Source: Onchocerca lupi
Taxonomy: Eukaryota > Nematoda > Chromadorea > Rhabditida > Onchocercidae
NCBI GenBank assembly: GCA_028564675.1
Contig: JAOVVO010000072.1
Location: forward strand, 62,001-126,000
Direction of reading: 5' to 3'
Length of the DNA stretch: 64,000 nucleotides
Made by a program: the position numbers and the translations under genes. Shown one piece after another: positions 1 to 12,364 of the stretch. Under the pieces are notes generated by a model. It did not search any database. It had not been told where the DNA came from and was given only the letters and a program-made list of their open reading frames with translations. Position 1 is the stretch's first letter, and each line of letters begins with the position of its first letter.

Positions 1-1137
1 TGATGTCTTCTTTCCCAATATGCCTCAAATTGTTTCTCTTCTTCCTGTGCTTCTTTCTGTTCACGTAAAAAGGCCAACCATCTGATTGAAAAATGTAAGT
101 TAAAAAAAGGATAAAACATTTTACTTTATCACTGCACTCTCATTGATATGATCTTTTATTATCATTAAAATGATTTTTGCTCTTTCCAATTATACTAAAT
201 AGTATTAATATTTAAATTAAAATACAATCCACAATGAATGGTAAAAGTATAATCAAAGAAATTAAATGACCATATGAGCACTCTCGAAAATCATTCTGGT
301 GTTTTCTGCTAATCTAACATAGACAAATAATTCTTTTTATATCCAAAAATTATTCAAATCTAATTAAAACAAATTAAGTCAAAACTTAAAAATTATTCGA
401 AGAGAAGTGGAACAAATTAATCTTGAATATGTTAAAGTTGAATAATACTGTAATTAATATTCCGTTATCCAAGTTTGACATAGATCTGCTTTATTAATAA
501 CTAATGTTTGAAATCGAATTATTTTGGATATCAAGAGAATTAATTAAATATCTAGAAATTTTGCTTTTAGCACAAAAAATATAACAATTCGTCAATTATT
601 TGCAAAAACTTCATAATATACAATTTTGCAAAATAACCTTAAACGAGCTTCATTATCTTTCTTGTTTCGACGAATGATCAATTTTTCAAGTTGTTTCATT
701 ATAAATTCATCATCATCAGCTTCATCCAATAGCTCATTATCCTTTGATTTTTCATTATCAGAAATTTCTGTACCATCTATAAAATCATCATCATCCATTA
801 AATCAGGAATTTCATCACCTGAGGAATCCATTTTGCTATTAAAATGTAGTTTGCTGCTATTTCGCTCATGAATAATTGCTGAACTGGATGAAGAATTAGT
901 CGAATGAATGTCGGATGCAAGATTTAATTCTAAATCTGATCCGGATATTGATAATTTTTTTCGGTCACACTGCATATCTGCAGCGATATTCAATTCGACA
1001 TTGCTATCCGAATCCATTCTCTTATCTATTTCATCCAAAGAATCTTCACTTGACATTTTTGAGAAGGAATGTTCAGTATCGCTTGATGTCCAGTGATTAT
1101 TGATATAATCACTTCTATCACAATCACTTATACTCAT
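1..1137 (-). CDS. Unrecognised acidic Ser/Asp-rich protein, 5' part only (runs off the left edge)
   Basis: I do not recognise this gene. Two exons are visible, 638-1137 and 1-81. The first begins with ATG at 1137, two bases after a CAAAG that could be an SL acceptor, and ends at AG|GTTATT. The second begins after TTTTTCAATCAG, and phase 2 is kept across the junction. The product starts MSISDCDRSD and is rich in Ser, Asp and Glu (residues about 1-140, with a DLMDDDDFIDG cluster). It then becomes a charged helical stretch that crosses the junction (EARLR then WLAFLREQKEAQ), likely a coiled coil. The pattern (disordered acidic N-terminus, basic/helical C-terminus) is common in nuclear or nucleolar proteins, but no family can be named. 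The 3' end lies outside the window. Confidence 0.7.
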
Positions 1138-2198
1138 ATCTTTGAAAATCCTGAAACTAGAAATCCTTCATTAAAATCGTGAACTTCTGGAAATGACGGA
1201 AAGATAGCACAGCAGATTTCTAGGTATGAGAGATAAAAAATCCAGTGGTACTTTGAACGCCATCTTACAAATCGATTGATGACCTAACTTATAACAATAT
1301 CATTTCCTCCCCCTATACTGACCTTCATAATTAAATCATTTTCTCTTGCTTATCTGAAAATGTGGAACAATTCTCAAATAATAACATATTTAATTCTTGC
1401 ATAAATATTAAAAAAATAAAAAATCCTAAATAGTATGAAAATTCCAACAAAACTGAGAAAATAATAGAAAGCACTGCATGATTTGGAGATAATTTCAGAG
1501 AATTGAAGCCAATAATATGAATCCTATTTGATTGTAGCGAGAAATTAGCAAATATTTCGTCCAAAATGCATTATTATTCAAGATTGACTAGAAAATTCAA
1601 TCCTTTCCATCCTATTCTGTCGCTATCAATTAGAATTTTTTGCCTAATAAGATCATATTACCAAAAGCTCCTATTGGATAACGTTATATTCAATTCAATG
1701 TATACTAATTGATCTCTGACACTAAAAATGTTGCAAAATTCGGCTTTACAGGGAATAAAATCAATTAATACTTGAAACTAATCAGATTTTACACTATTTC
1801 CATTGTAACTTCGAAATACATTCTGATTTACCTAAATATACTCTCACATCAGTTTTGTTTTTGATAATTTTCAAAAACGATAAATCATGGAAGACTAACT
1901 ATCCTCAGAAAAAAATATTTTTTCCTAAAGATGACAAATGGAAATTTCGGAGGAAACTTGGGCATTTTTTTCTTATTTTCTTACTTATCAAACATGAAAT
2001 AGAAGATTTGCACAAAGTCAAATAACTGAAAGCTTCACAGCTTCTAATGAGAAATACATAGTTTAATACTCATATAGACCTAAAACAATATAGCATGAAT
2101 AAAACTACAAACAGCAAAATTAAAACTATACATTAAATAACATAATACGATGACAATCGTTTCTACTGAAAAAATAAATTTAAAGTGCTTCCATCAAT
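1138..2198. other. Intergenic, nothing recognised
   Basis: About 1.06 kb of AT-rich sequence between the start of the acidic-protein gene and the stop of PHAX. It must hold the promoter of the former and the 3' UTR of the latter. An open frame at 1331-1564 (-) is hydrophobic, low in complexity and lacks splice or homology support, so I read it as chance. Confidence 0.5.
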
Positions 2199-5100
2199 TC
2201 AGAAAGGATTTTCTTTCATTGGCTGCTTTTCAAGTAACACTTCTGATGCTGTCGATAATTTTTTCAGTACCTCCACCTTAAAATAAATAATTGTTATCAA
2301 GGCTAAAGAGATTTTATAGTATTTTAGAGCCAATTATTGCCAATTTTTGCGAAAATAATTTGGAGATATGAAAAAATTTCAAATCTATTTAATTCTCTAT
2401 TTTCTTACAACCACTTAATTATTTGCTCATTTTTATTGCAATATTTATATAGATTAAAAATCCATCTCCATCTTTTGCTCATACACTTTTATCGCTTTTT
2501 TCTTGAAAACAATTTTGTTATCTTAATAAAAATACCTTTTCAGGCACAATATCAAATGTTTTCGTTGCTTCTCTCTTTCCTTTTCGTTTTGCAGTTCTTA
2601 TTTCTCGAGCAGCAACTTTTTGCATATTGCATACTTTCTCCTGAAAAGCGACAGATTTCATCTTACGAATGTAGTAGAATTTCGCATATCACAAAAAGCA
2701 AAAAAATAAAAATTTCACCGAAAATTTTAAGCAAACGAAATTCTAAAGTAGTCCAAAAATGCATCTTTAAGAACAGATTGGATTTTGGTTGATAAATCAA
2801 CAGGCCAGCTCTAGGTACAACGTTTCATTAAGCGTACCAAATGTACGGAGGAATTATCTTTCGTGTCAATGAAAGCATCAGTACTACCAATTATTTCTTT
2901 GTTCACTTTAGCAAAAAACTGAGCTTCATTATACAGTAAGCACAATGCCTTCTTTACCTTATTGTTATAATTAGATAATATGATAATAAATAATATGAAA
3001 TAACATGAAATATAATTAGATAATATGGTCTTAATAATTTACTAAAATCATTTTCCATTTTTTCTGAAAACAAAAGTCAAGATCCAACCTTCAGCACAGG
3101 CAATATATCAGGATCTGTCTTGAACAAAGTCATGAAGACCCCACCTGGGGTGCGTCGACGTGTACCGTCAGCAATCATCATACCACCAGCTGCTTCTATT
3201 TCGCGCGTTGTTTCAAATAATTTTAGGGCTTTCTCTTCTCCGATTTCAAGTATTACTCTATAATAACTTTCGATCAAGAACCAATTTTAATTGGAAAAAA
3301 AAAGCAAAAAAAGATTTAATCTACATAATGTTGAATAACCCCAAAAAGTTATCAAAAAGTGAATTTCACCCAGCAAATCAAAATCCAGTTACAGACATGA
3401 ATAGCTGAATTAATCTTTTGAGAGGCATTTAATTATTCTTCTCCTCGATCTCTTAAAGTACTAGAACAATTTTGCTCCAGAATAAAATTTAGGTATATAT
3501 TTTCTCATTCAAAAGTTTCGAAAAAAAAAAAAAGACTAGCCTCCGCAAAAAACTTTCATTCCGTTCACCTAATGCCTCAACAATGCGTTCAGCTAATTCG
3601 TCGATAGTAATATCTTGTGGGAATTCCGTTGTCATCAATGTCTCCAATGAATAATCATCATTCGGCAATGAATTTGGGATCCCGTTACCTCTTCGACGCT
3701 TCAAGGCGTTATTTATGTTGCCGACATTCTTGGTAATTCGAAAACCACTCCCTAAAATTAAGCCAAAACCAACTAAGTTTTTTAAAGCATGCTTAATTTC
3801 TGCATACTAACTTAATGCAATTTTTATATTAAGCAAAAAAAAATTCTTAATTGTTATTAGTTAGAAAACTTGACCAAAGAAAGATTTATTTCCTAGCGAC
3901 GATTCACTAACCGAATATTTTAAATCTAAGCTGTAGAAGCAGAAAAAAAAAAAAACTTCCGAATGGCAATAGAATGTAATGAGGGTTTATCATATCAAAT
4001 GTTATTTTTCTATGGTAGGCGATATAACTGAAGAACTTTAGTTATAATACAAAAACAAAACAAACTCTTATTTAAATTGCAGTTATTTTGTCTCCATTTT
4101 CTACCACTCCGCGAGGTACTTCGTGATGTGGAAGCAGAATATTTCCATGACTCCCTAGTATTTCGTTCTTGATTCATGAAATTTATTAGCCTTTGCCTTT
4201 TGCGATTTCTCGACCGACCATTATTTCCACGCTGACATTTTTCGTCCTGAAAAGCATTACTGGTTACGATAATTACATTTATTAATAATATTAATTTATG
4301 TCTTTCACATCACTTCTTAAATAAAGAAATATGAAATGCTAATAATAAGAAAAAATTTACAGACTACTAAGAAATATCCGCACCTTGTCTGAAAAGTTGT
4401 CGACTTTTTCTTCATCAGCGATAAAATCAAATGGTTCGCTATCATCTGCAGTAGATAAGACTTCATGATCCTACAATAAAACTTTCTTGATAATACCACT
4501 AAATGAAATGTTTTAAATAATTTTCCGATACGCTTCTGATTCCTAAGCAGAATAAAACGCCTTATTTTCTCTTCTCAAATTCTATGCTGCGTAAAACTTG
4601 TAACAATTTTTGAACACTCTATTTAACCTCATTACATTTCACTTCAAATACTTTTTATCATTCTTACAAGAATTAATGTGACCAACTGTAGACCATTAAT
4701 TCACCTCATTCCCTATTTATCCCAATCATGTTTTACACATTTTGCGTTAAAACTTTCCTACTTTAGCGTTTGAGTAATGCAGTTATCAGTTGAGGGAGAA
4801 ATTCAGAAATTACAAATAAAACGCCAATACCATCTGGTATCTCATTTCTTGATCATTACTGCGTCGTACATCAGGAAGAACATAACTTTCAACACCACGT
4901 TCCACCTTGTCATTCTCACCTCGATACACTCCAACTTTATTCGAAAATGTTTCCGAGAGACTTTGCTCAGCTAATAAATCAGTCCACATCTGTGCAGCTT
5001 TTCTGAAAATAGATATCAAATCCAGTTTTCTTAAAAAACTTTCAGACTTCTTCATAGAGACTAGTTCCGAATCTCAATTAAAGTAAACTTTACCTTCCTG

Positions 5101-5212
5101 CTCTACAACCTTTCATTGTATCATCACAATCATCTAATTTTTGTTCCTTGCACAGAGAGGGACTTTCATCATCACTCGATAACTCATCGTAACTTTTATT
5201 CACACGATACAT
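2199..5212 (-). CDS. phax: PHAX, phosphorylated adaptor for RNA export
   Basis: PHAX bridges capped U snRNA bound by the cap-binding complex to CRM1 for nuclear export. Nine exons keep phase: 5094-5212, 4831-5002, 4384-4470, 4066-4246, 3541-3751, 3089-3257, 2819-2957, 2536-2615, 2199-2276 (411 aa; human PHAX is about 394). The family signature is in exon 6: an RNA-binding domain ending GTRRRTPGGVFMTL, against the SRRRTPGGVFLNL known from PHAX. Exon 2 carries the conserved MWTDLLAEQSL (human WTSVLQEQ). The C-terminus has the basic run AAREIRTAKRKGKRE. The ATG at 5212 lies only three bases after TTTCAG, a likely SL site. Exon 5 joins exon 6 in frame only if the donor is GC (GGAG|GCTAGT). The start of exon 7 (2957 or six bases later) is uncertain. 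Confidence 0.9.
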
Positions 5213-5218
5213 ATTCTG
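5213..5218 (-). promoter_or_regulatory. Putative SL trans-splice acceptor of PHAX
   Basis: On the minus strand TTTCAG is followed by AAT and then the PHAX ATG. No exon upstream is supported, and three bases is too short for a normal 5' UTR, so this is best read as a spliced-leader acceptor. Confidence 0.5.
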
Positions 5219-6168
5219 AAATAAGCTGCAACTGAACATCAGTGCCAGAGTGAACTGGCAAACGACGAAAATTACGTTTCTAAATTGAGAAAACAAGAAA
5301 TATAAGCGCTTGTCTTAATATTAAACAAAAATGTTCAATATGAAAGAAGCAGCAATACCAATGGAACCGAAAATCATGACACCATGCTCATTAAAATTAC
5401 TATCATTAACTCACAATATAATATAATGATCGACCTTTTTTGAATTAAGTGATCTCTAAGAATTCTATTCATTGTAATATTTTTTTACTGAGCAGTCGAC
5501 TTATTACTTCGGGTGCAAAAAAAAAAAGAAAAAAAAAAACCTACGACTGCCTGCATTATGGCTTAAGTCCCAAAAGCCATCCCTGCATCAAATAATTATA
5601 AATATTGCAAATGCATTTAAATAATTTGATGTAATAAAAGAAAAGTAATGAATTACATTATGTCAGTAATCACTTTAAAAGTATGAATAAGAGGTTTTCA
5701 AAAAAAACTTTTTTTTATACATAGCACCACAGAAATACAATGTAGTGGAAATTTATCAAAAAATAAAGTTCACAGAATAAATAAAATTGACATTTGAAAA
5801 CGAGTGATTTCTCAGATAAACATTTTTCTTCCGAGATAGCCAAAGAAAAGTAAACAACATGAGAATATACAAGATGGAAAAATTTTTTCATGCAAGTGCT
5901 CCTGCACAAAAATGTACAATGTTTGTGAAGATGGAACTTGAAAAAAATGAAAAAGTTTTACTTTCTCTGAAATCTCGGTAAATAAGAGTTCAGATGAATT
6001 GGATTCAACTGAATGCAATCTACAATATAATAAAGCTGAATTTAAAGAATTACAAACTAAAAATATAAATAGAGAGATACCAAAGTTCATGTACATTACA
6101 AAAAAATTCAAACAGCTAAAGAAATATTACAACTACATTCAATTTAACACTGAATCAAGAAATCCTTC
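5219..6168. other. Intergenic, nothing recognised
   Basis: About 0.95 kb of AT-rich sequence between PHAX and IGBP1, both on the minus strand. Open frames here (5715-5909, 5812-6111) are hydrophobic, overlap one another and have no supporting splice sites. I see no RNA gene or repeat. Confidence 0.5.
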
Positions 6169-8638
6169 CTAGCCTTTATTATGCATATTTCCCCAACCAC
6201 GACGATGATCTGAAAACAAACTTTTAGATAAACTCACATGAATCTAACTTCTTTTGCATAATTTCATTATTAGATGTTCAATCACTACTTACATTCGTCT
6301 AAAAGATAAATCGAGACGTAGTGAAATATGGAATGACATCTAACACCATATCATTCAAGTAACACAAATTCCAAAAATTTGTCATATTTTTTAAAATGTT
6401 ATCTACTTACAATCTTTATATTCATCCCATCTTTGAAGACGAGCCCGGTCATGTTCCTCTTTTGTACTTTCATCCATTGTATTTGAATCGGAATTGTTTT
6501 CAGATGAACTCGGATTTGTAGTACCAAATCTGAAAAATTATGCCTCTGATAATGAAATTTTATAAAGTCAGCAGCACTGGTTAAAAATAAATTTGAAATT
6601 TAATATTGTAATGACACTTTCCTTAATTCTACCTTGAAAACACACTAGAGGGAACATAAGATGTACATTACCTTCCATTTTTCATCATATCATCATACCA
6701 TTCGTTTACGGTCATTGTCGGTATACTTGGATATCCCAGACCAAAAACTTTCTTCTGTACATCATCTCGAGTTATTATGAATGGAGTACGTGCAGACTGG
6801 TTCACTATAGATCCATCATGAATAAGACAATTGTTTAATGAATTCAATTATTGTTTAAAATGTTTTCATTTTTTTTTTTTTTTTTTTTTTTGGTTGTTTT
6901 CTTTCCCAATAACCTAGTTACACCATTCATAGAAAAGAATAATTTCAGCCGCCACTTAGTGACATAATGGAATGAAACGATAAAAAAATTATCATCTCAA
7001 GTCATAATATGTCTATCTAAGTAGTAAAGATAATTTATCGTCATTCATTATTTCTTCAAATATTTTTTCTTAAATTTACATGGAACTGAAACCGAAAATT
7101 AAAAAAAAAAAAAAAAAAAAAACAACATACTCGGTCTTTTTGGCAAAGCTTCGACTTGTCCTGTTTGGATTTTCAACATGTGCTCTGCCATTGGCCTTTC
7201 TTGATTGATTTGTTCCATCTCATCCATACTTTTCATTGCAGCAAGATGCAAACGATTCATAATTAATTCGCGCTGAGAAAGAGAAAAATTGTGAGCGCAA
7301 AAATTGAGAAATTGACAGTAAATTACTAAACATAAAGTTGAGTTGACTACTTGTCAGGTCCATTACCTTTATTTTCAAAAATGCTGTTTTTTTGTAAACT
7401 TATCTCTTTTGTAAAGATCACTCATTTATTTGAATTAGTAAGCAATATGGTTAGTGCTGACATATTATTTATCTCTTTCCTAATATTTCTTCATGTGTTG
7501 GCAAATTAAAAGTCTGAACTAATACTAAAACCCGCCATCACAATCAACTCTTATACAAAACCATACTAACCATTAATCCGTCGTCATCAGCATCTGAATG
7601 TAATTCGGATTCCGAAATTTTCACTAATTCTGCCAATTTCTTTTCCTGTTGGAATCGTCGTAATTTTAATTCTCTCTGTTTAGACAGATCGATGTTATGC
7701 TTTGATTTTTCTATTTCCTTTCCTTCACTATCATCGCTTACTCCGGATAATTCGAAGTCAATGATATTATATGATTTCAACCTTTCCAAAAAGTCTCGTA
7801 AGTATATCTGAAAAGACTGCTTCATCCAAACAAACTGAACATAATTTAGCGATTTATAAGGTAACCACTTTATCAATGACAAGGTATACGTAAGATATTT
7901 TGAACATATAGATGAAACAGCATAAAAGGAAACTTTGAAACGATTAAAATATGAAATTCGAGAGTTGGCATTTTTCCATCTAATGAAGCTTACACCTATT
8001 TTCTAGACATTATTCGGAATTACAAACTGGAAATCTATATATCCAAACAACTTTCATTTTTTCTCGATATATGTGTTCTATGTTAGAAAAAATATCTGCA
8101 AAATTTAAACTGGACTTATACACTTCCAGTTTAAAAAATAAATTAACCTTTGCACGATCCAAAGATGAAAGACGTCCCTCCGGCTCAACGATAATATTTT
8201 GTGTTACCATAGCCAAATAATATGGTAAGAATAAATAATTTAACGAACTAGTTGGCAATTCATCAACACTTTCGTTATTACTAAATAACGAACGAGCTGA
8301 TACTTCCTTTGTCAAAAGTTTTAATTTCTCTTCACATTGCTTCAACTGATCCTGCAAAAATTGTCGAACTTACTAAAATAAATTTCGCCTCATCGAGTAA
8401 GAAAAATAAATATTTTCAGAATTCAAATATATGATTATATTGAGTTACTTAAGACAAGTTAACAAGAATAGATCAAACTTGTCCAACTGCTGTTGTCTTA
8501 AAGTTCAATTCTAATCCGTGACTTTACCTGTAAATCCTTCGTACTTTGCTTCCCACTTTCCAACTGTTTGATGATATTTTCACAAAATTCAAATTCATGC
8601 CGCAATGAAATATCGTTTCGTTCGATGTCGTTCATCAT
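6169..8638 (-). CDS. igbp1: IGBP1 / alpha4 / TAP42 family PP2A-binding protein
   Basis: Alpha4 binds and protects the catalytic subunits of PP2A, PP4 and PP6; the C. elegans member is ppfr-4. Seven exons keep phase: 8528-8638, 8148-8351, 7571-7807, 7131-7272, 6672-6804, 6411-6529, 6169-6209 (328 aa; human is about 339). Family marks are clear: the N-terminal helical region LSSLDRAKIYLRDFLERL (human LDHLQRAREHFINYL), the basic helix RRFQQEKKLAEL, the block KVFGLGYPSIPTMTV followed by EWY (human KVFGAGYPSLPTMTVSDWY), and the C-terminal RGWGNMHNKG (human RGYGNRQNMG). The start is the first of two adjacent ATGs. The acceptor of exon 5 (TATAG at 6805-6807) was chosen because it alone restores frame. 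The gene is divergent from the TMEM177-like cluster. Confidence 0.93.
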
Positions 8639-9012
8639 ATTACGATATCTATGAATCAACTTTAAAACATTAGTTATCCCGAAAAAAAAGAAACAGATCT
8701 GTTAATTGCAATCATGTAAATCAATTCTCATGCATGTCTACGTAAAATAAGTCACGAATTACGTCCCCGGAACAACACCACGTGCTACAACCTCCCATCT
8801 AATTACTATATCCACTTCTAAGCCTTAGCACTCTCCCACTCAGTGATCTAATCACGGAATCGATTTGTCACGATGACAGGCTTTTCTACGTGTTTGGTTC
8901 GAAAGGGAATGGAAATACAATGCAAGCGTGGAGGTTGACGGAAGAATTGACGTATTTGACGTAAATAAGGAAGACAGGATTCGAGTTCACGTGCCGTCAA
9001 ATTTCAGGTGAA
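8639..9012. promoter_or_regulatory. Divergent promoter region between IGBP1 and TMEM177-like gene 1
   Basis: Only 374 bp separate the two oppositely directed start codons, so both promoters must sit here. The stretch is less AT-rich than most gaps in the window and has no open frame. An ATTTCAG at 9001-9007 lies five bases before the rightward ATG and is a likely SL acceptor. Confidence 0.55.
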
Positions 9013-11712
9013 ATGTTGTTGAAGTGGGAGAAGCAAGTGTTACAAGCAGCTGCAGTTATCGGTATAAGTGTGTACCCAAGTGCTGTAATTGCATTCCATA
9101 ATGGCTTGTAAGTTTTAAATAAATTACCGACAGAGTCAATGAAATGATGGTAATTATGGCAAGTCAAGCCAAGCATGTTGAAAACTATCATCAGTTATAT
9201 TTAGCATTTTTAATTTAAAATATAATTAATTTTTTTGCGCGAAAGAATTTCAAAACTACACTACTGAATTTTACTATGCAAATCAGAAAATATTGTTAGC
9301 GTAAAAGAGTTTAAAAACCATTTAATGAACTTTGGAACATCTATATAGATTATTTTATATCCTCAAAAAAGCTGATTAATGGAAGTCAATTCCAAGTTTG
9401 AATCTGAATAAGTCGGGATGTTTATTCTCAAAAGTTTTACTTCAGAAGTTTTTTTTCAATTATTGTTTACTACGGAGAGAGGTTTTATGGATAAAACACA
9501 TGAAGAAATCTCTATCTGCTAATACTGTTGGCTATGTTTGCTGTTTTTCTTTTTTTTTTTCGTTGCTTAATGTTGATGGCTTTCAATTTAGGGTTAACTT
9601 CGGGAGGAGGAATATCGATTACACTGTTCCTGACGAAATTGTGGATATGGTAGAAAGTGAACTGGACAAATTAAAAAATTTACTGATGAAAGTTAATGTA
9701 AGCAGTTCTCATCCTTCTATTTTATTTAACTCGAAACAGTAATCCCTTCATGATGATTTCAGTCTGTCTAATTATCAACAAATTGGTCTTCAGTTATTGA
9801 TTTATCAATTACTACTTGATTCTATCCATTTTCCTGTCAATAAGTTTAGTAAACTTAGAGATTAAGTAATTCAGTTATTATTGGGATTGTCTTTGTCTCA
9901 TTCAAAGTTCATTTAAATAAACTCGAAAAAAAAAAAACAGATACTTAATACAAAGAATTTAATTTCAGAAAAAATTATTTAATTACTTCTGAAATAGTCT
10001 TTTTAGTTTTTCTCCAGGTCAACATTGCCGTGACCGATTCATTGAATCCAGAATGGCGTGGAGGTTTTTATTTTAGAAATGGTTTTGAACTATTGCTACC
10101 TTTGCGTGCTGTAGCAAAGAATTTGTCGGATTTGCCAAAAATGAAACAAACATTTAGTATCAAAACAAATGATTTCTTTTCAAGGTTTGTGTGTTTATTT
10201 AGGAGTCCTTTTTTTTTTTTTTTTTTTTTTGTAAAAATAGACAATTATGTTTTAGATTTTGAATCCATCTTTTCTGTTTATATGACGAAAATTTTTCATT
10301 ATTTAAAGTATATATTAAGGTTTATATAGTATATAACAAAGGTTAGCAAGATTTTCTTAGTGTTTTTCTTTTTTTTTTTTAGTGTATAGATAAGGACCAG
10401 TTTTGAAATTTACTGACCTCTTTATTTCATAATAACTGGATGAACCACTTTTTTTCTATCACGCATGTAAACTTTGAGACTTCTTCCTCTTGAGATTGTA
10501 ATTGTCTCAATTTACAGGAAGAAGAAATTTTTGAATACTGCAACAGATGTTGGAAAGCATATATTTGATGACTATTTTCTTTCAGACGCAGCCCGGCGCT
10601 TTCTTATCCGACGGGAATTAATTAGAGCTAATAGGTTATTAAATCATTCAGTATCATTCAACATTCATGCTTCTTCTTAACAATAGTTGGTGCTTCAAAA
10701 TCAGGATCTTAATATTTTTCAATCTAGCTTATCAAATTTCAAAATTATACTTTTAAAAATGTTTAAAATTTCATTTTGAAAGTGGAACAAAATTTAGCCT
10801 AGAAGGCAAAGTAATTGAAATTAAACTGATCGGTCATATTTTCAGCCGCCGATTCATTTTGTTACCCGTTTCCATGTGGATTTTATTGGCAAGTGTTGTA
10901 GCTTTATCCTTCATATCCTTAATGCGTTTTGGTCGCATCGTTTCGTATGGTTCTTTAGCAGTGTCTGTACCGTTGGCAGTTCTAACTTTTCGAAATGCAA
11001 TTAGAAGCTTCTTATCATACGGTGAAATGATGCTGGATTACGATACTTGTGCTAAGTAATTTTTCTTTTCGTTTTTTTTGTTTTTTTTTTAATAGAAATT
11101 ACAAGCGATGTAAAGATGCACCTTAAAATATTGTGTTCGGCTATATATATTTTTTTATACCTTTTCATCATAAAATTTTCGTTGCGAAATCAAAAAAAAA
11201 TTTATGGTTTAAGCTTAGTAATCGTCAGACTTTTTCAAAATCATTATCATCTCTTTATTGACCACCATTTGAATGACGGATGTATTAAGATAACTATCCT
11301 CATTTCACATTTCTGTTTACTGCAATATACGTTCCAAAATATTGGAAAAGCTACTATATTTACAGTAATGGTAGCTTAGAAATCAAATCAATTTACCACA
11401 TGTTAGATTTTAAATATTATGTTTCAAATTAGATAAATTCTACTGTTTAAAATTTGTGAATTACTTTAATCATAAAGAGTTCATTTCAATTTCAGTTTTC
11501 CGGAATATGTGGAAGGAGCACGCCAGTATTTGAACTCATCAATTGCAACAAATTTAAAGATACGCAATGAGCTAGGTGATTTGAAGTCACAGTTTATTGC
11601 AGCAAATGGTGATCGTGTCGGGGAACCATGGCCTTATTCAAAGCGATTGAAAGCTATTGAAAAATTAGTTGCAGAACAGTATCAGAAGAAAAATGAAATC
11701 ACCAAAAGTTGA
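9013..11712 (+). CDS. TMEM177-like mitochondrial inner-membrane protein, copy 1
   Basis: Human TMEM177 is an inner-membrane protein that binds COX20 and helps COX2 assembly. Six exons keep phase: 9013-9107, 9592-9697, 10018-10184, 10518-10634, 10846-11055, 11496-11712 (303 aa; human is 311). It has a hydrophobic N-terminal segment (residues about 9-27), then SDAARRFLIRRELIRANS (residues about 144-162), which corresponds to the SREAQKFALAREV region of TMEM177. Two membrane helices follow (about 165-187 and 193-211), then YVEGARQYLNSSIATNLKIR, matching the FYEKLLSGNLALRSLL region. The ATG is five bases after ATTTCAG. An AATAAA lies at 11722. Assignment rests on length, topology and two motifs, not on high identity. 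Confidence 0.72.
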
Positions 11713-12364
11713 TGAGATTTAAATAAAAAATTAGTGAAATTAGTAATATCGTAAAAGCATACAGAAATTGTTGTGTAATGTAAAATTATTCTCGAATTTT
11801 TTTTCAGTTTAAGGAATTAATATTCGATAAGCTATATTTCCTATACTCCATTGAATCTTCTGCCTTATTTTACTTAATACTAGTTCAAACATTCTTTCTT
11901 ATGATGATAGCACTTCAATAACTTCAGGAGCACAATATGAATTCTTATTGTTTAATCTCTTCATTATGTCATTTGTATTTAAACACTTTATCGCATATCT
12001 GTTATTCAATTATTATGCTTTCATTTAAAAATTTTTCGATATTGGACATATTGTTATGTTATTAATTTGTTATTCATGATAATCATCAATTCCACGGGTT
12101 TTACGATTTTTGTTAAAATGCAAAATAAAAAGGAAGTATGCTAATAAAATGTAAAAGATTGAAGAACATTCATGCAATAGTTTATCAATTCATGAATTAC
12201 TTTTTCTGAGAAATTATACATATTCGTAATGACTTTTTGATTAATTAATTAATTAATTCTATAGCTATTTTCATTTCATTATGTCCAACGGATTTTCGAT
12301 CAGCAAATTAAAGTTAATGAAATTCTTGGTGCACATAAGTTCAATTATAGTTTTTGTTTGATCG
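11713..12364. other. Intergenic between the two TMEM177-like genes
   Basis: About 650 bp with an AATAAA at 11722-11727 just after the stop of copy 1 and a short TTAA microsatellite near 12240-12256. The start of copy 2 is preceded by a TATAG that could be an SL acceptor. Nothing else is seen. Confidence 0.5.

Noticed and set aside
2337..2792. 151-codon plus-strand frame
   Set aside because: It overlaps two PHAX exons and the intron on the other strand and is Phe/Leu/Ile-rich without motifs.
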